Origin: Pseudomonadota bacterium
Lineage (GTDB): Bacteria; Desulfobacterota; Desulfobulbia; Desulfobulbales; CALZHT01
Direction of reading: 5' to 3'
Length of the DNA stretch: 45,857 nucleotides
NCBI GenBank assembly: GCA_018823135.1
Contig: JAHJJF010000126.1
Coordinates: 78,302 to 124,158, forward strand
The notes below the pieces were generated by a model. It was not told where the DNA came from and ran no database searches. It saw nothing but the letters and a program-made list of their open reading frames with translations. This document shows, in pieces, positions 35,388 through 43,080 of the stretch. Position 1 is the stretch's first letter. Each line of letters starts with the position of its first letter. A program made the position numbers and the translations under genes.

Positions 35388-35694
35388 CGAGGATAAACAG
35401 CGAAGGGATATAAAAACCGCTTAAGGTCTTTTATAATGCTCAATCTGATAACTGTCGCAAACCGCACTTACCACGTTTTGCTTAAAACCCTGGAAAATTC
35501 AATTCTCTATTGTTCATCAAATCAGTGTCTGTTCAGAAAAGAATTTTTTTGTTCGAGGTCAAGGAATGCGAAAAAAATAAGCGCAGGCATATGGTTGATA
35601 TCCCGAGCATTATTTTTTTTCGCATGACACAGAGATCGGGCAGGTAAGCGAACTCTGTGAGACACCGAAAAAATCATTCATGGACAGGCACTAA
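35388..35694. other. Gene-free stretch between rplS and rnhB with nested inverted repeats
   Basis: About 300 bases without a recognised gene. It holds a long inverted repeat (35566-35625) and a second hairpin (35628-35659), given separately. The rest is AT-rich. A possible -10 (TATAAA-like) upstream of the rnhB terminator is present but no good -35 pairs with it. Confidence 0.55.
35566..35659. repeat. Two adjacent inverted repeats, possible dispersed element or RNA
   Basis: First pair: ATGCGAAAAAAATAA (35566-35580) and TTATTTTTTTTCGCAT (35610-35625), 15 bp with one bulge, around a 29-base centre containing GCATATGG and TTGATATC. Second pair: CACAGAG (35628-35634) and CTCTGTG (35653-35659). 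The two are back to back, separated by 2 bases. No transposase or known repeat family was recognised. Confidence 0.65.
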
Positions 35695-36042
35695 TCAGTT
35701 CATACCCTTTTCACGGATACGAGCCGCCTTACCACGCAAATTACGAAGGTAATACAGGCGGGAGCGACGCACCCGACCAAGGGTGATAATTTCGACTTTC
35801 TCGATTCTTGGAGAATGTGCCGGAAAGGTTTTTTCCACACCAACGCCATGGGAAATTTTTCTCACCGTAAAACTGGCGCTCATGGCGCCTCTTTTCCGGC
35901 GAATAACCACTCCTTGGAAAATCTGCACCCTTTCCTTGGTTCCCTCAATAATGCGGATATGAACCTTCACGGTGTCCCCCGCACGAAATTCGGGAATATC
36001 ATAACGCATATTTTCTAGTTCAATCTGTTCAATCACACTCAT
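35695..36042 (-). CDS. rplS: 50S ribosomal protein L19
   Basis: A 115-residue ribosomal protein at the 30S-50S interface. The [16 protein letters not shown] and [11 protein letters not shown]...[17 protein letters not shown] blocks are diagnostic. GGAG lies 7 bases before the ATG at 36042, favouring it over the ATG at 36054. Last gene of the rpsP-khpA-rimM-trmD-methyltransferase-rplS run. Confidence 0.98.
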   Translation of the reverse strand: MSVIEQIELENMRYDIPEFRAGDTVKVHIRIIEGTKERVQIFQGVVIRRKRGAMSASFTVRKISHGVGVEKTFPAHSPRIEKVEIITLGRVRRSRLYYLRNLRGKAARIREKGMN

Positions 36043-36101
36043 AACTGTCTCCATTCACTCAAATTGTACAACATATTTTATATTCAAAGTAATTTATAAA
36101 C

Positions 36102-36683
36102 TTACTCTCTGCCTGTTAACCGATCCAGCACTACGGCAGCAGCCGATCGTACTGAAAGATGATTATAATCCCCCCGGCCGTTTATCGGCGGCAAAAGCCC
36201 ATCCAGATCATCCAGGACTTCCGCTGTCAGCCCCCAGCCGGTGCCGAACAATATGAGAAAAGAATCTCCGGCAAAAATCCTCTGCCGCGCCATTTCATAC
36301 GTCCATCCTCCGGAAGCGGATTTGGCGCTGGTGGCAAGAATAGTCGGCCGTTGCCGCCATTTCTCCGTTACCAGAGCGTACAGTGTTTGTATATCTTCAC
36401 AAACCTGCACCAGAGAAAGGGCTTCTTTCCTGTTTATATTATACCTGGCGCCATACCCATGCAGCCAGTGGTCCAATATTTCTTCAACAAAATGCCGCTG
36501 TTCCTCAAACGGCGTCACGATATATAATGTATCAACGCCGAATGTCTTGCTGGCTCTGGCTATATCGTGAAGGTCAAGATTGGTGACCGCAGAACCGATG
36601 GTCTCGCCGTTTTTATTACAAACAGGATAATGAACCAGTGCCAGATCAAGCTTAATTTTTCGCTCTGGTCGCTCCTGAGACAT
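36102..36683 (-). CDS. SPOUT-type RNA methyltransferase (Methyltrn_RNA_4 / PF09936-like)
   Basis: A 193-residue protein between trmD and rplS, a position typical of this family in Deltaproteobacteria, Aquificae and Thermotogae. Knot-type motifs are visible: LDLALVHYPVCNKNGETIGSAVTNLDLHDIAR at the N-terminus, FLILFGTGWGLTAEVL (SAM-binding loop) and NHLSVRSAAAVVLDRL at the C-terminus. The RNA target is unknown. The frame extends to 36737, but the ATG at 36683 gives the family-like start MSQERPERK. Confidence 0.87.
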   Translation of the reverse strand: MSQERPERKIKLDLALVHYPVCNKNGETIGSAVTNLDLHDIARASKTFGVDTLYIVTPFEEQRHFVEEILDHWLHGYGARYNINRKEALSLVQVCEDIQTLYALVTEKWRQRPTILATSAKSASGGWTYEMARQRIFAGDSFLILFGTGWGLTAEVLDDLDGLLPPINGRGDYNHLSVRSAAAVVLDRLTGRE

Positions 36684-36764
36684 AATGTGACAGATAATAC
36701 CTTTATTGCATGAACACCAGTGAATTCCCACCAGCAAGTGCGGCGATGATCACCGGAGTCCGTA

Positions 36765-37496
36765 TTAATCAATAAGACCGCTTTTTTTTAAAATCTTCAA
36801 CTCTTTATCACTGAAAACAGAATTGTCCAGCAGGTCCGGCCTGTTCTTTTTTGTGCGCATGACCGATTCTTTCAGGCGCCACTCGGTAATCGCCGCATGG
36901 TCACCGGATAACAGCACGTCTGGAACTTCCTGTGATTCAAACACTCTCGGCCTGGTATACTGCGGGTGCTTCAAAACACCCCGGCTGAAAGTATCGTTGG
37001 CCGCTGAATCAGAACAGCCAAGCACACCCGGAAGCAGACGGGTAACGGAATCAATCATGATGAGTGCTGCCAGCTCTCCTCCGGTAAGGATATAATCTCC
37101 GATGGAAACCTCATCATCCACATAATGGGCCCTGATCCGATCATCCACCCCTTCGTAACGGCCACAGACCAGCACAAGATGTTTTTTCTGCGAAAATTCC
37201 TCCGCAACTTGCTGGTTGTAAGGCCTTCCCTGGGGACTCAACAAAACAACATGTCCAATGCCCGCCTGCTGCCGCACATATTGAAGGGCCGCGGCAATGG
37301 GTTCGGGTTTCATGACCATGCCTTCCCCGCCGCCAAAGGGCCGGTCATCGGTCATTGCGTGCCTATCAGTTGCAAATTCGCGAATATTGTGAATAACAAT
37401 ATTCACTTTTTCGTCCTGGACTGCCCGGCGGATTATCCCCTCCTGAAGAGGAGATTCCAGCAGATCCGGAAAAATTGTGAGAATATCAAATCTCAT
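36765..37496 (-). CDS. trmD: tRNA (guanine-37-N1)-methyltransferase (TrmD)
   Basis: Methylates G37 of tRNAs reading CNN codons, preventing frameshifts. The trefoil knot signature is complete: GDYILTGGELAALIMIDSVTRLLPGVLG, with DRPFGGGEGMV and VCGRYEGVDDRI earlier. Length 243 residues is standard. It lies after rimM with an 89-base spacer rich in short near-repeats. Confidence 0.98.
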   Translation of the reverse strand: MRFDILTIFPDLLESPLQEGIIRRAVQDEKVNIVIHNIREFATDRHAMTDDRPFGGGEGMVMKPEPIAAALQYVRQQAGIGHVVLLSPQGRPYNQQVAEEFSQKKHLVLVCGRYEGVDDRIRAHYVDDEVSIGDYILTGGELAALIMIDSVTRLLPGVLGCSDSAANDTFSRGVLKHPQYTRPRVFESQEVPDVLLSGDHAAITEWRLKESVMRTKKNRPDLLDNSVFSDKELKILKKSGLID

Positions 37497-37585
37497 GCTT
37501 TAAAAGATAGTGACAAGTAACGAGTAAATAGTAATGAGTTAAGGGAATATGTTGTTTTTTACTGGTCACTATTCACTCGTCACAA
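37497..37585. repeat. Degenerate heptamer-like repeats between rimM and trmD
   Basis: The gap contains several near-copies of ACTCGTC / ACTATTC / GTCACT-like 7-base words, inverted across the centre: GTGACAAGTAACGAG on the left, and CACTCGTCAC on the right. They can fold into an imperfect hairpin. Such degenerate 7-mers are familiar intergenic filler in several bacterial groups; function unknown. Confidence 0.55.
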
Positions 37586-38140
37586 TCAACTTTCATTTAT
37601 CTCCAGCAAGCCAGGCGGCAGGGTAAGAATCAGCTTCCCCTGCTGATCGTCTTTTTCGACGATGAACTCCTTTTTTGCCGGAATAAGATATTCCCTGCCC
37701 TTTCCGGTTACCACCCAGACTTCATGAGCGCCGCTGGAAAAGATGTCTGATACTTTGCCCAGGGCGATACCATCGTCGGTTTCAATCATGAGTCCTTCTA
37801 TTTCATGCCAGTAATATTCCCCATCGTCCGGCCGGGGCATTAAAGTCTTATCAATCCACAACTCGATGCCACGACACTCTTCCGCATCATTCCTGGTCTC
37901 AATCCCTTCAAGTTTGAGGATCGCATTATTCCCCTGAAACCTGCTGCGGATAACCGGCCAAAGTGTACAACGATTTTTCTCAGTGTCAACCAGAGCTATT
38001 TCCTGATGCAACTGAAGATCATCAGGATAACTGAAATAAGGAGCAACCTTAATTTCTCCCTTAATACCATGAGCCTTGACAATCTTCCCGTAAGGAATAA
38101 AATCCGGTAGATCTTTGAGTTCGCACTCATGAGTAACCAT
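37586..38140 (-). CDS. rimM: 16S rRNA processing factor RimM
   Basis: Binds S19 during maturation of the 30S head. N-terminal RimM fold (IPYGKIVKAHGIKGEIKVAPYF) and C-terminal PRC-barrel (YYWHEIEGLMIETDDGIALGKVSDIFSSGAHEVWVV) are both present. It starts at the ATG at 38140 (a TTG lies two codons upstream) about 33 bases after khpA. Confidence 0.96.
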   Translation of the reverse strand: MVTHECELKDLPDFIPYGKIVKAHGIKGEIKVAPYFSYPDDLQLHQEIALVDTEKNRCTLWPVIRSRFQGNNAILKLEGIETRNDAEECRGIELWIDKTLMPRPDDGEYYWHEIEGLMIETDDGIALGKVSDIFSSGAHEVWVVTGKGREYLIPAKKEFIVEKDDQQGKLILTLPPGLLEINES

Positions 38141-38173
38141 AATCAACGCTTATCAATCTGCCGCTGAACGAGA

Positions 38174-38404
38174 TTATTCCATAATCTCAAGTCTGGCTTT
38201 TTTATTATTCTTGCTGGCTGTAGCTGTAAGCAGAGCCCGGATCGCACGAGCGGTCCGCCCTTGTTTACCAATGACCTTCCCAAGATCTTCCTTGGCGACC
38301 CGAAGCTCGAAAACGATGGTGTCGTCACGTTCTATCTCTTCAACGACAACGTCATCCGGATTGTCCACCAGAGAATGTGCTACAAAAGTGACTAGTTCTT
38401 TCAT
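38174..38404 (-). CDS. khpA: KH-domain RNA-binding protein KhpA
   Basis: A 76-residue single KH domain protein with the GxxG loop IGKQGRTA. In other bacteria KhpA binds many RNAs, often with KhpB/Jag. Its place between rpsP and rimM is the conserved location of this gene. An AGAG-type ribosome site precedes the ATG. Confidence 0.96.
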   Translation of the reverse strand: MKELVTFVAHSLVDNPDDVVVEEIERDDTIVFELRVAKEDLGKVIGKQGRTARAIRALLTATASKNNKKARLEIME

Positions 38405-38713
38405 GCGTCTCTTTTATTATCCATAATTAAAATAAGTATAATGCAGCTTACATCCGGACCAGGCCTTGAGCGCTGATCGGCTAACCGGCGTCATACTCTT
38501 TTATAAAAGTTAAGGACATGATCAACGAGGGTTTATGACCTTTGAGTCTTCCACGCAGCTCCTGGTCGGAGATTACACTCCTTGTGGAACTTATCTGCCG
38601 CATGGTTAGCACCCACTCGGAGCATTAACACGCGAACCTGATCACTGTCCGTAACGTACTGAAATCCCCCATAGCAGGCAAGCACAAGACTTGGAGCTGC
38701 GGGAAAACTTCAA
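38405..38713. other. 309-base gap between rpsP and khpA
   Basis: Unusually long for this operon, and more GC-rich than a typical gap. It stays open in two minus-strand frames over much of its length, including a 40-codon frame at 38481-38603 starting with ATG but without a good ribosome site. A GC-rich leader RNA, a decayed gene or an inserted repeat are all possible. Its only shared word within the window is a 14-mer with 9321-9334, which chance can explain. Confidence 0.45.
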
Positions 38714-38968
38714 TTATTCAGCCGCGGGTGCCGCCGGATTGCTCTCCAGCAGGGACTTTACCGTTTCAGTAGGTTGGGCGCCTTTATCAATCCAGGCTTT
38801 CAGCTTGTCATGATGAAGTTTGACCTCAACCGGATCCTTCATTGGATCATAAGTCCCGACAACCTCGAGAAATTTTCCATCCCTCGGGGCTTCCGAGTTC
38901 GCGACAACAATACGGTAGAAGGGTTTCTTTGTTCTACCCATTCTGCTCAGTCTAATTTTAACAGCCAT
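38714..38968 (-). CDS. rpsP: 30S ribosomal protein S16
   Basis: An 84-residue ribosomal protein starting [25 protein letters not shown], diagnostic of S16, with a short Ala/Pro-rich tail. AAGGAGG precedes the ATG. It leads the rpsP-khpA-rimM-trmD-methyltransferase-rplS run and follows ffh. Confidence 0.98.
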   Translation of the reverse strand: MAVKIRLSRMGRTKKPFYRIVVANSEAPRDGKFLEVVGTYDPMKDPVEVKLHHDKLKAWIDKGAQPTETVKSLLESNPAAPAAE

Positions 38969-39071
38969 TATTACTATTCCTCCTTATGGAAATTACCGAA
39001 TTTTTTCTATCGCCCGGCACCGCAATCTTTCTCACTGAAATCTGATTACAGCCGAAAAAATCTATGCTTGC

Positions 39072-40436
39072 TTATCTGGATAGCCCTTTGGGCCTTTTCC
39101 GCCTCTTGTTTCCACCGGCGACAATCCCGCCGCCAATTATTTTGCCTTTCATTTTTTTCATCATCTTGAGCATGTCTGTATAGCTTTTAATGACTTTATT
39201 GACATCCTGCACCGATGTGCCGCTGCCCTTGGCAATCCTCTGCCTGCGACTGGCGTTGATAATCAGATGACGCCTGCGTTCATCAGGGGTCATTGAATTA
39301 ATAATCGCCTCAACCCGATTCAACTCTTTCACGTCGGGTTTAGGCATATCTTTCATCTGTCTGAATTTATTGATTCCAGGGATCATGCCCATGATCTGTT
39401 CCAGATTTCCCATCTTTTTGATTTGCTGAATCTGGTCCCTGAAGTCTTCCAGCGAAAAAGCATTCTTATTTATCTTTTTGGCAAGTGTTTCAGCTTTTTT
39501 CCGGTCAACAACCGCTTCCGCCTTCTCAATCAGGGTAAGTACATCCCCCATACCGAGAATTCTTGAAGCCATACGTTCTGGATAGAATATCTCAAGGGCA
39601 TCGAGATCTTCACCGGTACCGACAAATTTAATCGGCCGGTCCGTGACTTTCTTAATGGAAAGCGCTGCGCCGCCGCGGGCATCACCATCCATTTTGGTGA
39701 GCACTACACCGCTGATAGACAGGTCGCCGTTAAATTTATCCGCAACCGTCACCGCATCCTGGCCGGTCATTGCGTCGGCGACAAAGAGGATTTCCGAGGG
39801 ATTGACGGCATCCTTGATCCGCCTCAATTCCTCCATCAGGTCCAGATCAACATGCAGCCGGCCGGCGGTATCGATTATCAGGGTGTCATAGTTGACAGCC
39901 TTGGCAGCGGCTAAAGCATCCCTGCAGATCGCCACAGGGTCCTGACTGGTCTGGGACGGATAAACCGGCACATCAATGGCTTTGCCGAGAACATGCAATT
40001 GTTCAATAGCCGCCGGACGGTATACATCCGCAGGCACCAGATACGGTTTGCGGCCCTTGCCTTTGAGCAGCTTGGCAAGTTTTCCCGCCGTTGTGGTCTT
40101 TCCAGAACCCTGAAGCCCGACCATCATAATAATTGCCGGCGGCTTCCCTGCAAAATCGAGAAGTTCTTCCTTGCCACCGAGCAGATCAATCAGCTGTTCA
40201 TGGACAATCTTGACGACCTGTTGCCCAGGGGACAGACTTCCGAGGACTTCCTGGCCCACCGCCCGCTCTGTGATCGAAGCGATGAATTCCTTGACAACCT
40301 TGAAATTGACATCAGCTTCCAACAACGCCCGGCGAACCTCAGCCATGGCATCATTGATATTGGCTTCCGAAAGTTTTCCATGACCGCGAAGGGTTTTGAA
40401 AACTGATTCCAGCCTATCTGATATATTTTCAAACAT
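39072..40436 (-). CDS. ffh: Signal recognition particle protein Ffh
   Basis: SRP54 GTPase that targets membrane proteins with 4.5S RNA. N-domain, G-domain (GLQGSGKTTTAGKLA, DTAGRLHVD, TKMDGDARGG) and Met-rich M-domain (GNLEQIMGMIPGINKFRQM, RRQRIAKGSGTSVQDVNK) are in order; 454 residues with a basic tail. It is upstream of rpsP, a common arrangement. Confidence 0.98.
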   Translation of the reverse strand: MFENISDRLESVFKTLRGHGKLSEANINDAMAEVRRALLEADVNFKVVKEFIASITERAVGQEVLGSLSPGQQVVKIVHEQLIDLLGGKEELLDFAGKPPAIIMMVGLQGSGKTTTAGKLAKLLKGKGRKPYLVPADVYRPAAIEQLHVLGKAIDVPVYPSQTSQDPVAICRDALAAAKAVNYDTLIIDTAGRLHVDLDLMEELRRIKDAVNPSEILFVADAMTGQDAVTVADKFNGDLSISGVVLTKMDGDARGGAALSIKKVTDRPIKFVGTGEDLDALEIFYPERMASRILGMGDVLTLIEKAEAVVDRKKAETLAKKINKNAFSLEDFRDQIQQIKKMGNLEQIMGMIPGINKFRQMKDMPKPDVKELNRVEAIINSMTPDERRRHLIINASRRQRIAKGSGTSVQDVNKVIKSYTDMLKMMKKMKGKIIGGGIVAGGNKRRKRPKGLSR

Positions 40437-40785
40437 GATACTTTCTTAAAAATTAACCAAACTGAATTATGTTGGACTCGTGAAAAATCCCTGCAGCAAA
40501 AGGTCCACCAGACAAAATCAACATGTTACAAGGCAAGTCGATGAAATCAATCTTTTAATCTCTTTACAATTTCATCCATTATCGCCCCAAATTATTTCAA
40601 TAATTAAAGGCTGCATACACATCGGCATCAAGGACTTCAAGATGCACGACAAAATCATTATCAAGGGATGGACGCACCTGTCCCCGATTTTGGAAAATCC
40701 GAGAAAGATACTTGTATATTTGCTGAATGTCAAGCAAGAGTGATCTGGTCAAGCAAAAATGGATACTTTTATTGAGCGGCTTTTT
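40437..40785. other. Gene-free stretch upstream of ffh
   Basis: A plus-strand frame (40480-40743, GTG start) crosses it, but it has no ribosome site or family resemblance, so I do not call it. The stretch contains the ffh promoter candidate. Confidence 0.45.
40705..40733 (-). promoter_or_regulatory. Promoter candidate for ffh
   Basis: A perfect TTGACA (40728-40733), 17 bases, TATCTT (40705-40710) on the minus strand, giving a leader of about 260 bases before the ffh ATG. Confidence 0.4.
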
Positions 40786-41076
40786 TCATAACCCACATTT
40801 CCTCAAATTTCCCGAGATGAAATAACCCAGAAATGTATGCATTCCATCGCTATGGAAGGAGCATGGAGGATACACCTTTGACAGACGCGACCTCTCCGAG
40901 GATGAGCCTCTGAATAAAACGATGGCATTGGAAAAAGTGCTGGCAGAAAAAACCGCTAATACCGAAACACAAATAATGACAGTCAAAATCGCATCTTGCC
41001 GTTTGACTCTTCGGAAATAAAAGGGATCGCTGGGCTTCCTCGGTAGAACCCCCTGAAAAAGCTTGAAAAACTTCAA
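40786..41076 (-). CDS. Doubtful small membrane protein
   Basis: A 96-codon frame starting with TTG, with one clear hydrophobic segment (AILTVIICVSVLAVFSASTF) after a basic stretch (FRRVKRQD). It begins 10 bases after the stop of the Arg-rich small protein and in the same frame, so it could also be a decayed extension of that gene. No ribosome site and no recognised family. Reported with low confidence. Confidence 0.25.
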   Translation of the reverse strand: MKFFKLFQGVLPRKPSDPFYFRRVKRQDAILTVIICVSVLAVFSASTFSNAIVLFRGSSSERSRLSKVYPPCSFHSDGMHTFLGYFISGNLRKCGL

Positions 41077-41085
41077 TAAAGCGGC

Positions 41086-41355
41086 TTACAGATATTCGCT
41101 CCCGACAAAAACGCTGACCCATTCATTATAACGAATCCAGCCGTTTCGTTTTTCATCCTGATTGCGCCGCTCATTTCGGCCACGTCTCTCATGACTCAGC
41201 ATATCCATGCAATCCAGATCGAAGACCTCTCTTCTGTCAACACCCACCCGCCGATCAAATCCCGAACGGGAATAAATCGGTGTCTCAGGCGTCATTAAAA
41301 TCATCTTCCGTGCTGACGAATCTGTGCCTGCCCTATCCAGATGAAGTAAGTCCAT
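41086..41355 (-). CDS. Small Arg-rich protein with repeated DRR/ERR motifs
   Basis: An 89-residue soluble protein of unknown function. The middle has spaced DRRxGxDRR and ERRGRNERRNQDEKR motifs, and it ends NGWIRYNEWVSVFVGSEYL. Similar short proteins with repeated (D/E)RR units are scattered in Deltaproteobacteria, sometimes near signalling genes; I know no assigned role. The ATG at 41355 has AAAGGAG 6 bases upstream, which decides the start. It is monocistronic or followed by the doubtful membrane frame. Confidence 0.7.
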   Translation of the reverse strand: MDLLHLDRAGTDSSARKMILMTPETPIYSRSGFDRRVGVDRREVFDLDCMDMLSHERRGRNERRNQDEKRNGWIRYNEWVSVFVGSEYL

Positions 41356-41621
41356 GTTTTTCTCCTTTAAGTAAAAAAGATATCTGATAAGTAAAGGTTT
41401 TTCAACGATTCTTATTTTTTTCACGAAAAGGCCAATTTACTCCTACTATCCCATCACTGATCTGCAGCGGCTTAAACTGCTGTAAATAGCTAAAAAAACA
41501 GCTGATAAGCTCATCCACAAAATACCATCAGAATAATTACAAGGGGTTGCCATGTGACGAAATGAGACACGCCCGCCACTCAGTAAAAAGAGATCACACT
41601 TGAAATCTGTCACACAAACAG

Positions 41622-42566
41622 TCAGTTTCGCAAACCCTCTATACATTCCTCGAGGGTTTCAGGACTGTCGACCTGGAAACATTTATGTTCATATCCTTTT
41701 GGAACAATCTTGCGTAAAAGCCCGGAAAGAACTTTTTTCGGTCCAACTTCAATAAAAACCCGCACGTCCCGGGCGATAAAGTCATTCATGATATCGAGCC
41801 AGCGCACCATGGAGGACATCTGCCGGGCCATGACCTCCCGGATCACTTCGGGGTCAACCTCAGCTTTCGCAGTCACATTGAACAGCATGGGAATTACCGG
41901 GGGACGAAATTCTATACCCTTCATGACTTCCATGAAATCAGGCACTGCATCCTGCACCAAAGGGCTGTGGTTGGCAATGGCCACATTCAGCGGAATGACC
42001 CGGGCCCCCATCTCGTCAAATATTGCAGATGCTTCGTCAAGGCCGGCCTGATCCCCGGAAATGACGATCTGCGTCTCCATATTGTGGTTGGCGGCAGTGA
42101 CGACGCCTTTTGTAACCCCGGCCAAAACTTCCCGCACCTCGTCGATGGTGAATCCCAGGACTGCCCGCATGCCGCCGGGATTTTTCAGGCCTTCCCTGTC
42201 CATGAGCCGCCCCCTTGCCGAAACCAGGTTCAGGGTATCTTCAACGCTGAGAACCCCAGCTGCACAAAGGGCGCTGAACTCGCCGAGGCTGTGTCCTGCG
42301 ACATAGTGCGGCTTCAATCCGGCCTTTAAAAGCGCCTGCCAGCAGATGAGATCAACAGCTGTCAAGGCTGGCTGGAGATGAAGCGCCTTGGTCAATTCCT
42401 CCATTGGCCCTTGCCGGCATAAAGTGCTCAACTGCAAACCGCTGATTAAATCGGCCTGCGACATCAGAGTCTTGGCCTCGGGATCAGCGTCAATAAATCC
42501 CTGCGCCATACCGAGATACTGGGATCCCTGTCCCGGAAAAATAAAAGCTGTTTTTTTATCGGTCAT
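41622..42566 (-). CDS. fabD: Malonyl-CoA:ACP transacylase (FabD)
   Basis: Loads malonyl onto acyl carrier protein for fatty-acid synthesis. Catalytic Ser in GHSLGEFSALCAAG; N-terminal FIFPGQGSQYLGMAQ; the second catalytic His in NVAIANHSPLV. Length 314 residues. AGAGG precedes the ATG at 42566, which overlaps the end of lspA by 11 bases. No other fab genes lie in this window. Confidence 0.96.
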   Translation of the reverse strand: MTDKKTAFIFPGQGSQYLGMAQGFIDADPEAKTLMSQADLISGLQLSTLCRQGPMEELTKALHLQPALTAVDLICWQALLKAGLKPHYVAGHSLGEFSALCAAGVLSVEDTLNLVSARGRLMDREGLKNPGGMRAVLGFTIDEVREVLAGVTKGVVTAANHNMETQIVISGDQAGLDEASAIFDEMGARVIPLNVAIANHSPLVQDAVPDFMEVMKGIEFRPPVIPMLFNVTAKAEVDPEVIREVMARQMSSMVRWLDIMNDFIARDVRVFIEVGPKKVLSGLLRKIVPKGYEHKCFQVDSPETLEECIEGLRN

Positions 42567-43080
42567 CCGTGTCCTCTTTTCTGTTGTCACCAGCCTCCTC
42601 CTCTGCAGGAGTTAAAAAACTGCCCAGCAGAAAAAGACTGACTCCTGTGGTAATTGCCGAGTCAGCCACATTAAAGGCAGGCCAATGATACGATTGCACA
42701 TAAAAATCCAGAAAATCAATTACTGCGCCGAGCCGGATCCGGTCAACAAGGTTGCCCACCGCCCCTCCGGCTACAAGCCCTGTCCCGTAAACAAACCATG
42801 CGCCCCGGTGACGATAATGGAGAAAGGCAAAATACAGCACCACCAGGGCAATTAATGCAACGGCAATAAAGAACAATTGCCGCCACAAGGCATGCTCTCC
42901 GGCAAGAAACCCGAAGGCCGCACCGGTGTTCAGCACAAAGGTCAGGTTGAAAAAACCGGCAATCACCGGTTTTGTTTCAAGATACGAAAAAGAGTTTATT
43001 ATCCACCATTTACTCAATTGATCGCCGACAACTACCGCCAGCATACAGAGCAGAGGCGTTTTAATGGTGTATTTTTTCAC
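42556..43080 (-). CDS. lspA: Lipoprotein signal peptidase (LspA)
   Basis: The aspartic peptidase that cuts prolipoproteins after diacylglyceryl transfer. A 174-residue, four-helix inner-membrane protein with the conserved NTGAAFGFL, GGAVGNLVDRIRLGAVIDFLDF and FNVADSAITTG blocks, which hold both catalytic Asp residues. It starts with a GTG that overlaps the ileS stop by 4 bases (GTGA), with AAGGA just upstream. The ileS-lspA pair is widespread. It would process the two lipoproteins encoded at 29.7-32.4 kb, among others. Confidence 0.96.
   Translation of the reverse strand: MKKYTIKTPLLCMLAVVVGDQLSKWWIINSFSYLETKPVIAGFFNLTFVLNTGAAFGFLAGEHALWRQLFFIAVALIALVVLYFAFLHYRHRGAWFVYGTGLVAGGAVGNLVDRIRLGAVIDFLDFYVQSYHWPAFNVADSAITTGVSLFLLGSFLTPAEEEAGDNRKEDTDDR

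Noticed and set aside
38481-38603. Possible APS-kinase fragment (GRLKGHKP)
   Set aside because: The resemblance covers only a few residues and there is no P-loop; kept only as an observation on the gap.
40480-40743. 87-codon plus-strand frame upstream of ffh
   Set aside because: GTG start without ribosome site, no recognised family, and it crosses the ffh promoter candidate on the other strand.
41530-41560. Sigma-54-like TGGCA...TTGTA on the minus strand after fabD
   Set aside because: The spacing is one base short of the -24/-12 consensus and the GC of the -12 element is missing.
41446-41646. 66-codon minus-strand frame overlapping the end of fabD
   Set aside because: It begins inside fabD in another frame and has no ribosome site or family pattern.
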